Shown: one piece after another, positions 42,727 to 51,775 of the stretch
Layout: each line of letters starts with the position of its first letter
Position numbering within the stretch: position 1 is the stretch's first letter
The notes under the pieces: model-generated
Database searches by the model: none
Seen by the model: only the letters and a program-made list of their open reading frames with translations
What the model was told of the DNA's origin: nothing
Position numbers and translations under genes: made by a program
From: Massilia sp. Root351
GTDB lineage: Bacteria; Pseudomonadota; Gammaproteobacteria; Burkholderiales; Burkholderiaceae_D
DNA: 64,000 nt
Assembly: GCF_001425045.1 (NCBI RefSeq)
Contig: NZ_LMDJ01000007.1
Coordinates: 62,001 to 126,000 of the forward strand
Reading direction: 5' to 3'

Positions 42727-42757
42727 TTGACACATTGTCGCTAAAATGGAGACAATG
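42727..42757 (+). promoter_or_regulatory. promoter and LysR-type dyad in the divergent region
   Basis: Perfect consensus -35 TTGACA (42727-42732) with a weak -10 GACAAT at 18 bases. Overlapping it is the inverted repeat CATTGTC (42733-42739) / GACAATG (42751-42757) with an 11-base spacer, matching the interrupted-dyad layout bound by LysR proteins. It is 5 bases before the LysR start, so negative autoregulation is expected. Confidence 0.6.
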
Positions 42758-42761
42758 CGCC

Positions 42762-43691
42762 ATGGACCAGCTCAGGGCAATGGAAATATTCGTCGAAGTG
42801 GCGCGGCTGCGCAGCTTCAGCGCGGCCGGCCGCCGGCTGGGGCTGACGCGCGCCATGGTGAGCAAGCACATCATGCAACTGGAGGACAAGCTGCAGGCGC
42901 GGCTGCTGCACCGCTCGACCCGCGAGGTGAGCCTGACCGACATCGGCCAGGCTTACCTGGCGCCGTGCATGGCCACGGTGGCCCAGGCGCAGGAGGCGGC
43001 GCATGTGGTTACCGGCGTGCGCGAGGCCGGCGGCGAACTGGCCGGGCCGCTGCGCATCCAGGCCCCGTCCAGCTTCGGCAGCGCCTGGCTGGCGGACGCC
43101 GTGGCCCGCTTCAGCCTGCCGCATCCGCGCCTCACGCCGCTGCTCTACGTGGACGACGCGCTGCTCGACCCCATCGAGCACGGCTTCGACCTGACGATAC
43201 GGGTGGGCGGCATTCCGGACAGCCGCGCGCTGTCGCTGCGCCCGCTGGCGCCGTGCAAGGGCGTGCTGTGCGCCAGCCCGGCCTATCTGGCGCGCGCCGG
43301 CCGGCCGGCCGTGCCGGAAGACCTGGCGCAGCACCAGTGCCTGCACTTCAGCCACCTGACCGACGGCGCCACCTGGCATTTCGCGAAAGGGGAGGAGCGC
43401 CGCGCCGTGCGCATCAACGCCGCCTTCACCGCCAACAACGGCCTGGTGCTGCACCAGGCCGCGCTGCGCGGCCTCGGCATCGTCTACAGCACCACCTTCC
43501 TGGCGTGCGAAGCGCTGCTGTACGGCACCCTGGTGCCGGTGCTGGAGGACTGGGAACTGCCGCTCAACTACCTCAGCGCCCTGTATCCCGCCAGCCGCCA
43601 GCCGTCGCCGAGGGTGCGCGCGCTGATCGATTTCCTGGTGGCGGAGTACCAGCCGGTACCGCCGTGGGACAAGGCCTTGCTGGCCGCCTGA
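42762..43691 (+). CDS. LysR-family regulator
   Basis: 309 residues. The start MDQLRAMEIFVEVARLRSFS is the standard LysR opening. The winged helix lies at about residues 1-60 (AAGRRLGLTRAMVSKHIMQLE; LLHRSTREVSLTDIG) and the substrate-binding domain (CrgA-like PBP2) at about 90-290. It is divergent from the dioxygenase/isomerase operon, its probable target. GGAG at 42748-42751 serves as ribosome site. Confidence 0.9.
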   Translation: MDQLRAMEIFVEVARLRSFSAAGRRLGLTRAMVSKHIMQLEDKLQARLLHRSTREVSLTDIGQAYLAPCMATVAQAQEAAHVVTGVREAGGELAGPLRIQAPSSFGSAWLADAVARFSLPHPRLTPLLYVDDALLDPIEHGFDLTIRVGGIPDSRALSLRPLAPCKGVLCASPAYLARAGRPAVPEDLAQHQCLHFSHLTDGATWHFAKGEERRAVRINAAFTANNGLVLHQAALRGLGIVYSTTFLACEALLYGTLVPVLEDWELPLNYLSALYPASRQPSPRVRALIDFLVAEYQPVPPWDKALLAA

Positions 43692-43714
43692 GCCAATTCA
43701 GGCCAGGCAAACCA

Positions 43715-46700
43715 TCACAGCAGTTCCCACAGCTGCCTGAACTCGGCGCGCTCCAGCATGGCGTGCAAGCGTGTGGCCAGGTCGGGGGCGCTGGCGGCCA
43801 GCTGGCCGGTCAGGCGTTCGATGCGGGCCGGGTCGAGGTCGGCCACGGCTTGCTTCAGCGCGCTGCGCAGCTCGTCCGGCAGCGGCGCCAGGTCCGCAGC
43901 GAGCAGCGGCGCGTGCGCCGCGGCGGCCGAGGCGGACAGCGGCTCGCGCAGGAAATGCAGGCCGAGCTGCAGTTCCAGCATGGCGAACAGGTCGTCCTGC
44001 TCCAGCGGCTTGCGCAGGAAATCGTCGGCGCCCGACTGCAGCGCTTCGCGGCGCTCTTCCTCGAAGGCGCTGGCGGTCAGGATCACGATGCGCGGCTGCT
44101 TCAGGCCGGGCTGCTCGCGCACCTGGCGCGTCACTTCCAGCCCGTCCATGTTCGGCATGCGCCAGTCCAGCAGCACCAGGTCCGGCTGCAGCGCCAGGAT
44201 GCGCTGCAGGCCTTCCACCCCGTCGCGCGCTTCGTGCAGGGCGAAGCCGAGCGGCGCGAGCAGGGTGTGCAGCAGCTGGCGGCCGTCGGCGTTGTCGTCC
44301 ACCACCAGGATGGTCTTGCCGCGCTCGGATGCCGGCAAGCCTGCCACCCGGTCGCGCGCCTGCGCCGGCGACAGCGCGCCGGGCCGCTGGCGTACCGTCA
44401 GCGCGAAGCTGAAGGTGGAGCCGGCCCCGGGCGATGACTGCAATTGCAGGTCGCCGCCCATCAGTTGCACGAACTCGCGGCTGATGGTCAGGCCCAGGCC
44501 GGTGCCGGCCTGGCTGGTGGCGCTGCCGGCCTGGATGAAGGGCTGGAAGATGCGGTGCCGGTCGTCCTCGGCGATGCCGGGGCCGGTGTCCACCACGGCG
44601 AAGCGCAGCCGCACCGTGTCGCCTTCGGCGGCGCTGCCGCGCACCGACAGCGTGACCTTGCCGTGCTCGGTGAACTTGACGGCGTTGGAGAGCAGGTTGA
44701 GCAGCACCTGGCGCAGCTTGGGGCCGTCCGCGAGGATCACCTGCGGCACGCCGGCTGCTTCCAGCTTGAGTGCGATGCCGTGCTGGGCGGCGCGCAGGCG
44801 CAGCATGCCCAGCACCGAATCGAACAGGCTGTGCAGATCGACCGGCAGCAGCTGCAGTTCGGTGCGGCCGGATTCGATTTTCGACAGTTCCAGGATGTCG
44901 TTGATGAGCGTAAGCAGGTGGTGGCCGGAGCGGTTGATCATGGCCAGCTGCTCCTTTTGCGGCTCGCCTACGTCCCTGTCGTTCTGCAGCAATTGCGAGA
45001 AGCCGATGACGGCGTTGAGCGGGGTGCGCAGTTCGTGGCTCATATTGGACAGGAACACGCTTTTGGCATGGCTGGCGGCCTCGGCGCGGCTGAGCGCCAC
45101 CGACAGTTCGGCGGTGCGTTCGCGCACCAGTTCCTCCAGGTGGGCGCGGTGGCGGCGCAGCTCGTCTTCGGCTTGCTTGCGCTCGGTGATGTCTTCCACG
45201 CAGCCTTCGATGTAGGCCAGCTGCCCGGTATCGGGGTCGGCAACGGGGCGCGCCACCACATTGACGTACATTTCCTTGCCGTCGCCGGGACGGCGCATCA
45301 GCACGGCGGTGCGGCGTGAAATGCCGCCGTCGCGTTCCATGTCTGCCTGCCAGCGCAGGCGGCTGGCGGGGTCGGCGTACAGGTCGAGCACGTTCTGGCT
45401 GCGCACCTGCTCGCGGCGCTGCACGCCCAGCAGGCGCATGCCGGCGTCGTTGATTTCGTCCAGCATGCCGTCGCGGTTGGTGCGGAACAGCGGGATGGGC
45501 ACGTCTTCGTACAGGTTGCGGTAGCGCCGCTCGCTTTGCTCGAGCGCCCGTTCGCGCGCGGCCAGCTGGTCGGCCATGGCGTGCAGCTGGTCGAAGGAGT
45601 TTTGCAGCCGTCCGGCCATGTTGTTGAAGGCCTGCCCCAGCTCGCCCAGCTCGGCCAGCCGGCTGACCGGCACGCGCTGGCTGAGGTCGCCCGCCGCCAT
45701 GGCGCCGCTGGCGCGCGCGATGCGGCGGATGGGCGCCGTCACCATGGCCGACAGCAGGCTGGCGGCCACCAGCGACAGCAGCAGGGCCACCGCCACCACC
45801 ATGGCGGACTGGCTGTTGCCGGCGCGGACGCCGTCCTGGTACCACGCTTGCGGCATGGCGGTGAGCAGCAGCCAGTCGTGGCCGCCGTTGCGGTCCAGGT
45901 AGGGCGTGGCCTGCAGCAGCCAGCGTTCGCGCGACAGCGGCTTGCTGGTCAGCACGTCAAAGTCCAGCTGCAGCGGCGCCTGGATGGCCATGTAACTGCC
46001 GGCGCGCGTGAGCAGCGCTTGCAGCGCGGCCTGCGCCACCGGGTCGGCGGCGCCGCCGGCCTGCTGCGCGGCAGGCCGGGAGCGCGCCACCACGCGTCCC
46101 AGCCGGTCGATGACGATGGCGCGGCCATGGCCAGCCAGCGGCAGGCCTTGCAGCATGCCGGCCAGCTGGGCCGCGTCGGCAGGCTCGCGCGCCGGGGCCG
46201 GGCTGCCGGCGGCCTGGCGCGCGGCCAGGTAGTCGTCCAGCCGCAAGTTGATGTTGTCGGCGATTTCCTGGTGCAGGCGCGTGGCCAGCTTGTCGGCCGA
46301 GGTTTCCGCGCTGCGCAGCGTGAGGAAGGCGGTGGCGCCCACCAGCAGCAGGACCAGTGCGATGAAAGGCGCAGCCAGCAGGGCCGGGATGGGCACGCCG
46401 CCGTCGCCGGCGCCGTCCGCTTGGCCGCCGGTAGCCGCGCCGGCCCAGCGCCATGCCGGCTGGCCGAAGGCGCGTTCCTGCACATGGCGCGGCACGTCGG
46501 CCCAGAACATGCCGCAGCGCCGCGCCAGCGGCAGTGCCAGCAGCATGGCGAAGGGCGCCAGGGCCCAGGTGACCAGGGTGGTGAACGCCAGCGCCGGGGT
46601 CACGCTGCGGTAGGCCAGCTCGGGCGTGAACTGGGGCGAGGTGATGTAGCCCCACAGCAGCGGTTCGATGGCCATGAAGGCCAGCACGAACAGCGCGTAC

Positions 46701-47206
46701 CAGCCCCAGGTGCGGGCGCGGCGGAAGTCGGGATCGCGCCCGATCAGCTGGTGCGCCAGCCAGAAGCAGGCCGGATTGATGAAGTAACCGAACAGCCAGT
46801 CGCCGAGGAAGGCCGGCGGCACGCCTTCGACCAGGTCGGACAGGCCGTAGGCGAAGGGCGCCGCCAGCAGCGCCGGATAGCCGAACAGCACGATGCACAG
46901 GAAGACCGACAAGTCCTTCAGCGATTCGAAGGTTTGCGCGCCCGGCACCAGCACGATGGACGAGCCCAGGTAGCCGGTGATGAACACCATGGCGAAGGTG
47001 AAGACGGCGGCGATCAGCGCGCGGCTGTTCCAGCACTGGCTGGTGCGGCCCGGCGCCCAGCGCCCGCCGGCGCGGAAGGTCACGCCGCCATAGGCGCACA
47101 GCATCAGCGCGATGCCGATCAGGTAACCCAGCCGGCCCCACACTTCGAGCAGGCTGAGCGGAATCTGGTTGAACAGCGCTTCCAGCATAGTAATCACTGC
47201 GTGCAT
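43715..47206 (-). CDS. large membrane hybrid histidine kinase
   Basis: 1163 residues. The N-terminus has about seven hydrophobic helices (residues 15-230), including the pattern of a LytS/5TM-like or MASE-type sensor. A further helix (about 255-285) precedes a periplasmic Cache-like domain (about 290-455) and another helix (AMVVAVALLLSLVAASLLSAMV). Then come HAMP (APIRRIARASGAMAAGDLSQRV), PAS/PAC (RYRNLYEDVPIPLF...YIEGCVEDITERK), coiled coil, HisKA with His724 (MSHELRTPLNAVIGF), ATPase (NLLSNAVKF, DTGPGI, GTGLGLTIS) and a receiver with Asp1014 (LVLLDWRMPNMDG). The tail is helical and HPt-like in composition but I see no clear HPt His motif. Two separate sensing regions, membrane and Cache, in one kinase are notable. 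The gene stands alone. Confidence 0.9.
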   Translation of the reverse strand: MHAVITMLEALFNQIPLSLLEVWGRLGYLIGIALMLCAYGGVTFRAGGRWAPGRTSQCWNSRALIAAVFTFAMVFITGYLGSSIVLVPGAQTFESLKDLSVFLCIVLFGYPALLAAPFAYGLSDLVEGVPPAFLGDWLFGYFINPACFWLAHQLIGRDPDFRRARTWGWYALFVLAFMAIEPLLWGYITSPQFTPELAYRSVTPALAFTTLVTWALAPFAMLLALPLARRCGMFWADVPRHVQERAFGQPAWRWAGAATGGQADGAGDGGVPIPALLAAPFIALVLLLVGATAFLTLRSAETSADKLATRLHQEIADNINLRLDDYLAARQAAGSPAPAREPADAAQLAGMLQGLPLAGHGRAIVIDRLGRVVARSRPAAQQAGGAADPVAQAALQALLTRAGSYMAIQAPLQLDFDVLTSKPLSRERWLLQATPYLDRNGGHDWLLLTAMPQAWYQDGVRAGNSQSAMVVAVALLLSLVAASLLSAMVTAPIRRIARASGAMAAGDLSQRVPVSRLAELGELGQAFNNMAGRLQNSFDQLHAMADQLAARERALEQSERRYRNLYEDVPIPLFRTNRDGMLDEINDAGMRLLGVQRREQVRSQNVLDLYADPASRLRWQADMERDGGISRRTAVLMRRPGDGKEMYVNVVARPVADPDTGQLAYIEGCVEDITERKQAEDELRRHRAHLEELVRERTAELSVALSRAEAASHAKSVFLSNMSHELRTPLNAVIGFSQLLQNDRDVGEPQKEQLAMINRSGHHLLTLINDILELSKIESGRTELQLLPVDLHSLFDSVLGMLRLRAAQHGIALKLEAAGVPQVILADGPKLRQVLLNLLSNAVKFTEHGKVTLSVRGSAAEGDTVRLRFAVVDTGPGIAEDDRHRIFQPFIQAGSATSQAGTGLGLTISREFVQLMGGDLQLQSSPGAGSTFSFALTVRQRPGALSPAQARDRVAGLPASERGKTILVVDDNADGRQLLHTLLAPLGFALHEARDGVEGLQRILALQPDLVLLDWRMPNMDGLEVTRQVREQPGLKQPRIVILTASAFEEERREALQSGADDFLRKPLEQDDLFAMLELQLGLHFLREPLSASAAAAHAPLLAADLAPLPDELRSALKQAVADLDPARIERLTGQLAASAPDLATRLHAMLERAEFRQLWELL

Positions 47207-47245
47207 GAGCTCCGTTCCCGATGTGTATGCCCTTGGGCCTGGCCC

Positions 47246-48316
47246 TTAAACCTGCCAGGCGCCGTCCCGGTAGACCGCTTGCTGGTCCAGCCAGACCGCT
47301 TCGGTCACGGCGAACACGTCCACATGATAGCGCGCATCCTTGCGCTTGAACTGCGGTTTCTGGTATTGCCCGTGCTTGGCGCCCAGCGACAGGTGGATGC
47401 CGCACATGCGCTCGAAGGTGCCGATGTCGTTGACCAGGCAGTGGCGCGAGAACGCGCGGTTCATGCCGAAGCCCAGTTCGCGCAGCCACACTTCGCCTTC
47501 GTGGGCGCGGATGATGGCCAGCATGTTGTCGAATTCGGGCGTGGAATCGATGGCGCCGGTGACCCGGCCCTGCTCGACGATCATGGTGATCGGCTTGGCC
47601 GGGTGGTTCACGTGGAAGGAGGTGTCGCCGAACACGAACACGCGCACCCGGCCGCTGACCGCTTCCAGGTCCTGCGCTTCGGTGAACACTTCGCCGATGG
47701 GGAACTGGCCGCCGACGTTGTTCATGTCGCGGTAGTCGCCGATATTGAGCTTGGCCGGTTCCAGCGGCGAGTCGAAGCGCAGCAGCGCGCCGTCGCCGCT
47801 GTCCACCACGGCCGACTGCGCGGCGTCGATGCGCGCCTTCAGGGCGCGGCCCACGCCGCGGTAGTAGGCCGGGTCGTAGGCCAGCGAGGCGATGTAGTGC
47901 AGGCCCTGCTCGCCGGGCATGCGCGACAGGTGCACATGTTCGATCACCTTCAGGCCGCGCTTGAACAGTTCGATGCGGATGCGGAACGCTTCCAGCCGGA
48001 AACTGGTGGACTGGATCAGCACCACCAGGTCGTCCCGGCCCAGTTCGGCGAACGCGGCCAGCACCTGGTCCGGGGCCACGGTGTCGAAATCGATGAAACG
48101 GCCGTCCGGCAGGGCGCGGCGGTAGGCTTCGGTCAACGCCTGGTTCAGCTCGCAGCGCCGGTCGTGCACCACCAGCGCGCGCTGCGGCGGCGCGTATTCG
48201 ATGGCCATGGCCAGCAGGTCGGCGACGTTGCGGGCGGCCGTGTCGACGGCGGCTGCGGGCATGGCGCCGGCCGGGGCGGGGGAGGCGGAAGGCGGGAGAT
48301 CGGACAACTGTGTCAT
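47246..48316 (-). CDS. M29 (aminopeptidase T)-like protein
   Basis: 356 residues. Family M29 landmarks are visible: a first metal-ligand Glu in GGQFPIGEVFTEAQDL, the segment GMNRAFSRHCLVNDIGTFERMCGIHLSLGA matching the Glu/His ligand region, and the closing HVDVFA. The N-terminal half (Rossmann-like, VVLIQSTSFRLEAFRIR) is more diverged than in AmpS/PepS enzymes, and a further His-rich stretch (FGDTSFHVNHPAKP) lies in the middle. Probably a metallo-peptidase-fold enzyme, but the substrate is not known and true aminopeptidase activity is unproven. Stand-alone gene, divergent from the next one. Confidence 0.65.
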   Translation of the reverse strand: MTQLSDLPPSASPAPAGAMPAAAVDTAARNVADLLAMAIEYAPPQRALVVHDRRCELNQALTEAYRRALPDGRFIDFDTVAPDQVLAAFAELGRDDLVVLIQSTSFRLEAFRIRIELFKRGLKVIEHVHLSRMPGEQGLHYIASLAYDPAYYRGVGRALKARIDAAQSAVVDSGDGALLRFDSPLEPAKLNIGDYRDMNNVGGQFPIGEVFTEAQDLEAVSGRVRVFVFGDTSFHVNHPAKPITMIVEQGRVTGAIDSTPEFDNMLAIIRAHEGEVWLRELGFGMNRAFSRHCLVNDIGTFERMCGIHLSLGAKHGQYQKPQFKRKDARYHVDVFAVTEAVWLDQQAVYRDGAWQV

Positions 48317-48405
48317 TTTTTAATCAGAAGTAATACATATTGGAGGCAGGAGCATTATATGCCTTGCAATTTCCTTGTACAGCGCAGGGGAGGCGCGTAA
48401 AATCG

Positions 48406-48435
48406 TTGGAATATAGCCGGACGGCAACTTATAGA
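48406..48435 (+). promoter_or_regulatory. possible promoter of the 151-residue protein gene
   Basis: TTGGAA (48406-48411), 18-base spacer, TATAGA (48430-48435), 33 bases before the start codon. Both boxes are recognisable but not strong. Confidence 0.35.
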
Positions 48436-48467
48436 TCCGGTGTCACACTACAGGCCAGGAGGCAGCG

Positions 48468-48923
48468 ATGAGCTCAGTGAAGGGAATGGATTTGCCGCTG
48501 GAACGGCCTGACGATGGCGACGGACGGGCGGCGCTGTTCGTGCCGACCACGGCCATCAAGGAAGAAGTGCTGCAAACGGTGCGCAAGGGCGCAGCCATCG
48601 TCGGGTTCGGCAACCATGACCGCACCTTGACCATTTATTACGAGAGCAACCGCTTCGCCGAGCCGACGCTGGCGAAATGGGAGCAGAAGGCGCGCAAGTG
48701 CTTCGAGCGCCTGCTCGACAACCTGCCGACCACCAGCAAGATGGTCAGCAAGCCGGAGAACTTCGAGCAAGTCGGCTATATCAGCAGCAAGGGCATCGTG
48801 ATCCGCCGCATGGACGCGCTGAACCGCTGGCTCGAGTACTCGGACGCGATGGACAGCGCGCCCGGCGGCGAAACCGTGGCCTTCGCGCCGCCGCCGCCGC
48901 CCAAGAAGATCGTGGCCGAGTAG
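48468..48923 (+). CDS. conserved-looking cytoplasmic protein, function unknown
   Basis: 151 residues with an excellent ribosome site (AGGAGG, 5 bases before ATG 48468). Mixed alpha/beta composition, charged, no signal or membrane helix. It has a Cys in ARKCFERLLDNLPTTSK and a C-terminal Pro-rich tail (APPPPPPKKIVAE) that looks like an interaction peptide. I recognise no family. It converges on the unknown gene pair at 48946-51572 with 22 bases between stops. Confidence 0.65.
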   Translation: MSSVKGMDLPLERPDDGDGRAALFVPTTAIKEEVLQTVRKGAAIVGFGNHDRTLTIYYESNRFAEPTLAKWEQKARKCFERLLDNLPTTSKMVSKPENFEQVGYISSKGIVIRRMDALNRWLEYSDAMDSAPGGETVAFAPPPPPKKIVAE

Positions 48924-48945
48924 GTCCTGCCTCCCGGCCCGCCCG

Positions 48946-50448
48946 CTACACCACCATGATGCTGGCCTGCGCCTTCAGCGGGCAGGGCAGCGTGTCGTCG
49001 AAGGTGATCGCGACGGCGCTGGCCACGAAGAAGCCGCCGATGTGCTGCGCGGCGATTTCCGGCGGCGTGCCCGGCTTGGTCAGGTTCACGTCCTGCGCGA
49101 ACAGGAAAAGGCGCCACATGCCATAGACGGTTTGCTTGAACTTGAGCAGGATGCGGTAGGCCAGCTCCAGGTTCAGGCTGCCCGCGTAGACGCCGTCGTT
49201 GGCGCCGGGGTCGAAGCCCAGGCCGTCGTCGGTGAGCGGGACGATGAAATTCAAGCCCTGCGGCGCCTGGAAGATGGCGAAGGAATACAGGTCGGTGCCG
49301 TGGAACAGGCTGCCGTCCTCGCGGTGGAACCTGGCGCGCACCCACAAGGGACTGAAGGCTTGCACCTGCGGCGGCGTTTCCACGTCCACCGCGCCGGCGG
49401 TATGGATGTTGGTCTGGGTTTCCGTCACGCTGTGGCTGTAGGTGGCGCCGGTGGTGATGCGCTGGTAGGTCCAGCTGACGTCGGTGGCGTAGGGCACGCC
49501 GGCATTGGGCGCTTCCAGCATGGTCCATTCGGCCACCACGCGTTCGCCCACGGTCAGTTCGCCGGGGGCCGGCGCCGTGGCTTCCTGGCCGCGCCAGAAC
49601 GGGTCGGCCGCGTCCGAGCAGGCCACGGCGATGGCCACCGAGGCGATGGCCGAGGCCACCCCGGCCACCGTATATTCCGGCTGGCCCGAGGCGGCGCCGT
49701 CCAGCGAGCAGCAGGTGACGCTGGGGTCGGTTTCCTCGACGCTGCCGCCCACGCTGAAGCTGGCCTTGCCCGCCCCCAGCGCGGCCGCGATGATGGCCAC
49801 CAGCGCGGCGATGATGGCGATGATGATGGCGAGGATCTTCCACCACGGGTCGGCAAAGGGCAGCTCGCCGTGCACGCCGGCGAAGGGCGGATTCGGCACC
49901 CACACCATGGTCAGCCCGGTCGGCACCACGGGGCCGCCGCCGGGCGGACAGATGCACTCTTTGCCATCCGGTCCGGTCTGGCCCCAGCGCCTGCCGGGCA
50001 AGTGGCCTTTCAGGCCGGACACCGTCAGCGTGCCTTCCTGCACGGTGCAAGTGTAGGTGTTGTTGACGGCGTCGAAACGGGTTTCCGAGACGAAGATTTG
50101 CTGGATCGAGCGGCGCGCGGTAAAGCCGTCGGCGCGCGCCAGGATGCTGACCAGCGGCTTGCCGGGGCTGGCGTGCTGGAAGTCGGCGTCCCACATCACC
50201 TGGATGGCGGCGCCGGCCGGGATGCTGGCGAAATGGAAGGTGCGCGCTACCGGCGCGATGCCGGGGTCGCCCACGCTTTCCAGCCACACGGTGACGTTGG
50301 TCAGTTCGCTGGAGGACAGATTGGTGATGTGGGCGGCAATGCGCAGGCCATAAATGGCGTTGTCGAAAATACCGTCCGGCAGCATGATGCTGGTGACCGG
50401 CTCAATCGCGAACGGGCGCGTGAGCACCTGCATGGGGGTAGCGCTCAT
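48946..50448 (-). CDS. 500-residue protein with internal membrane helix, unknown
   Basis: No recognised family. The N-terminal part (residues 1-190) is beta-rich and resembles immunoglobulin-like domains (LRIAAHITNLSSSELTNVTVWL; a Cys-containing CICPPGGGP loop). One strong hydrophobic segment follows at about 200-222 (WWKILAIIIAIIAALVAIIA). The C-terminal 270 residues are again beta-rich, with Ser/Thr/Trp-rich stretches (WTYQRITTGATYSHSVTETQ) and a Cys pair VTCCSLDG. There is no signal peptide, so the topology is unclear; secretion through a dedicated system or a phage-like use is possible. It overlaps the upstream gene stop as ATGA, so the two are co-translated. Confidence 0.65.
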   Translation of the reverse strand: MSATPMQVLTRPFAIEPVTSIMLPDGIFDNAIYGLRIAAHITNLSSSELTNVTVWLESVGDPGIAPVARTFHFASIPAGAAIQVMWDADFQHASPGKPLVSILARADGFTARRSIQQIFVSETRFDAVNNTYTCTVQEGTLTVSGLKGHLPGRRWGQTGPDGKECICPPGGGPVVPTGLTMVWVPNPPFAGVHGELPFADPWWKILAIIIAIIAALVAIIAAALGAGKASFSVGGSVEETDPSVTCCSLDGAASGQPEYTVAGVASAIASVAIAVACSDAADPFWRGQEATAPAPGELTVGERVVAEWTMLEAPNAGVPYATDVSWTYQRITTGATYSHSVTETQTNIHTAGAVDVETPPQVQAFSPLWVRARFHREDGSLFHGTDLYSFAIFQAPQGLNFIVPLTDDGLGFDPGANDGVYAGSLNLELAYRILLKFKQTVYGMWRLFLFAQDVNLTKPGTPPEIAAQHIGGFFVASAVAITFDDTLPCPLKAQASIMVV

Positions 50449-51572
50449 TTTTTCTCTCCTTGCCCTGGGTTGGGCCGAGCCACGACATAACTGACGCCGC
50501 CCACCACCTTGCCCTGGCTGCGTTCGATGATGTGCACCAGCTGGTACTGGCCGGGGCGCAGGCCGTCCGCGCTGAAGGCGGCGTACACGGCGGCGGCCAT
50601 GCCGCGCCGCAGGTTCACGCGCAGGCCGCGGCCGCCGTGCCTGCCGTAGTCCGCGCCTTCCGGTTCGCCGCTGTGGACGGCGCCGCTGCCGGCTGCCGCG
50701 CCGCCGGGCCGGGCCGCGCCGCCCGCCGCGCCCATGTCGTCTTCCACCACGCCGGGTTCCTGCTCCAGCGTCTCGTCGCCGCCGACTTCGGAGCCGGCCG
50801 CGTAGGTCTTGGACATGCTCACCGCCAGTACTTGCTCCTGGCCGCCCTGCCGGCCTGCTTCACCGCCGCCAGTGCCCGCGCTGTCGCCGCGGTCAGGCCC
50901 ATGCCGGTGCTTGCCGCCGCAAACCGGCTCCAGGCTCAGTTCCACCTGCACGGAGCGTTGCGGCGCCGGCCGCAAGTCCAGCTTGTCCAGGCCCAGCAGC
51001 GCCATTTGCCGCTGGTCCAGTTCGCCGCCGTATTCCACGCTGATGAAGGCTTCCTTGTCCTGGCGCGGCAGGGCGCGCACGCTGATCACCATGGCTGCCG
51101 CCAGCATGCTGGCCATCAGCACGGTGATGTTGCGCTGCGCGATCTGGTCGTGCGCGGGCGGGTCGAACACATAGCCGTTCGGCAGCGGATCGGGTATCGG
51201 GTTGCTGTCGCCAGGGCTGTGCGCCACGGCCAGCAGGCATTCGTGCCCGCCGTTGACGATGACCGGCACCCAGGGCACCAGGCACAGCACGTCCTGCCCG
51301 GCCGGGTCCAGGTCCAGGTCCACGAAGGCCGAGCCGATCGGATTGGCGGTGCCGACCACCACCTGGGCGCTCGGGTCGGCCCAGTAGAAATCGATGCGGG
51401 TGCCGTTGGCAACCGTGTTGCCGCTGTTGACGGCGTGGGCCCAGAGGTAGGCCGGCTGGCCGGCCACCGGCGTGCCGGGCGCGCCGTTCGGATCGGCGCC
51501 GGGCACGACCCAGATATCGGTGCTGGCCCACCAGTATGGCGAACCGTCGCGGATGGTGATGTGAGCAGGCAT
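50445..51572 (-). CDS. 375-residue protein with Ig/CARDB-like N-terminus, unknown
   Basis: The N-terminal 140 residues (MPAHITIRDGSPYWWASTDIW...) look like a CARDB-type beta-sandwich: VNSGNTVANGTRIDFYWADP and FVDLDLDPAGQDVLCLVPWV. A middle helical part (about 150-220) follows. Then comes a Gly/Glu/Arg-rich low-complexity linker (about 225-310) and a C-terminal beta domain (AAAVYAAFSADGLRPGQYQLVHIIE). No signal peptide or membrane helix. It is the first gene of a coupled pair with the 500-residue protein; both share the extracellular-like beta composition without an export signal. Function unknown. Confidence 0.62.
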   Translation of the reverse strand: MPAHITIRDGSPYWWASTDIWVVPGADPNGAPGTPVAGQPAYLWAHAVNSGNTVANGTRIDFYWADPSAQVVVGTANPIGSAFVDLDLDPAGQDVLCLVPWVPVIVNGGHECLLAVAHSPGDSNPIPDPLPNGYVFDPPAHDQIAQRNITVLMASMLAAAMVISVRALPRQDKEAFISVEYGGELDQRQMALLGLDKLDLRPAPQRSVQVELSLEPVCGGKHRHGPDRGDSAGTGGGEAGRQGGQEQVLAVSMSKTYAAGSEVGGDETLEQEPGVVEDDMGAAGGAARPGGAAAGSGAVHSGEPEGADYGRHGGRGLRVNLRRGMAAAVYAAFSADGLRPGQYQLVHIIERSQGKVVGGVSYVVARPNPGQGEKK

Positions 51573-51775
51573 GACAGTCCTTTCGGAAGCAGTGCGGGAA
51601 GACCCCGCTGTCCAGCTTATGCCGCTGGCTGGGCGGCAATTTGATGCATATCAGACTCTGGCGTCTGCTTTGCGCAACCCGCTTGCGGAAGTCTTAGTGT
51701 TGCTGTAAGGCATGTGCTATGTTTGAGTGACGGGCAGCAACGATCTGTCCGCGCCTATCCCCAAGGAGACGTTTT

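Noticed and set aside
47246..48316. Naming this gene as a true leucyl aminopeptidase
   Set aside because: Only part of the M29 ligand pattern is clear and the N-terminal half is strongly diverged, so only a fold-level call was made.
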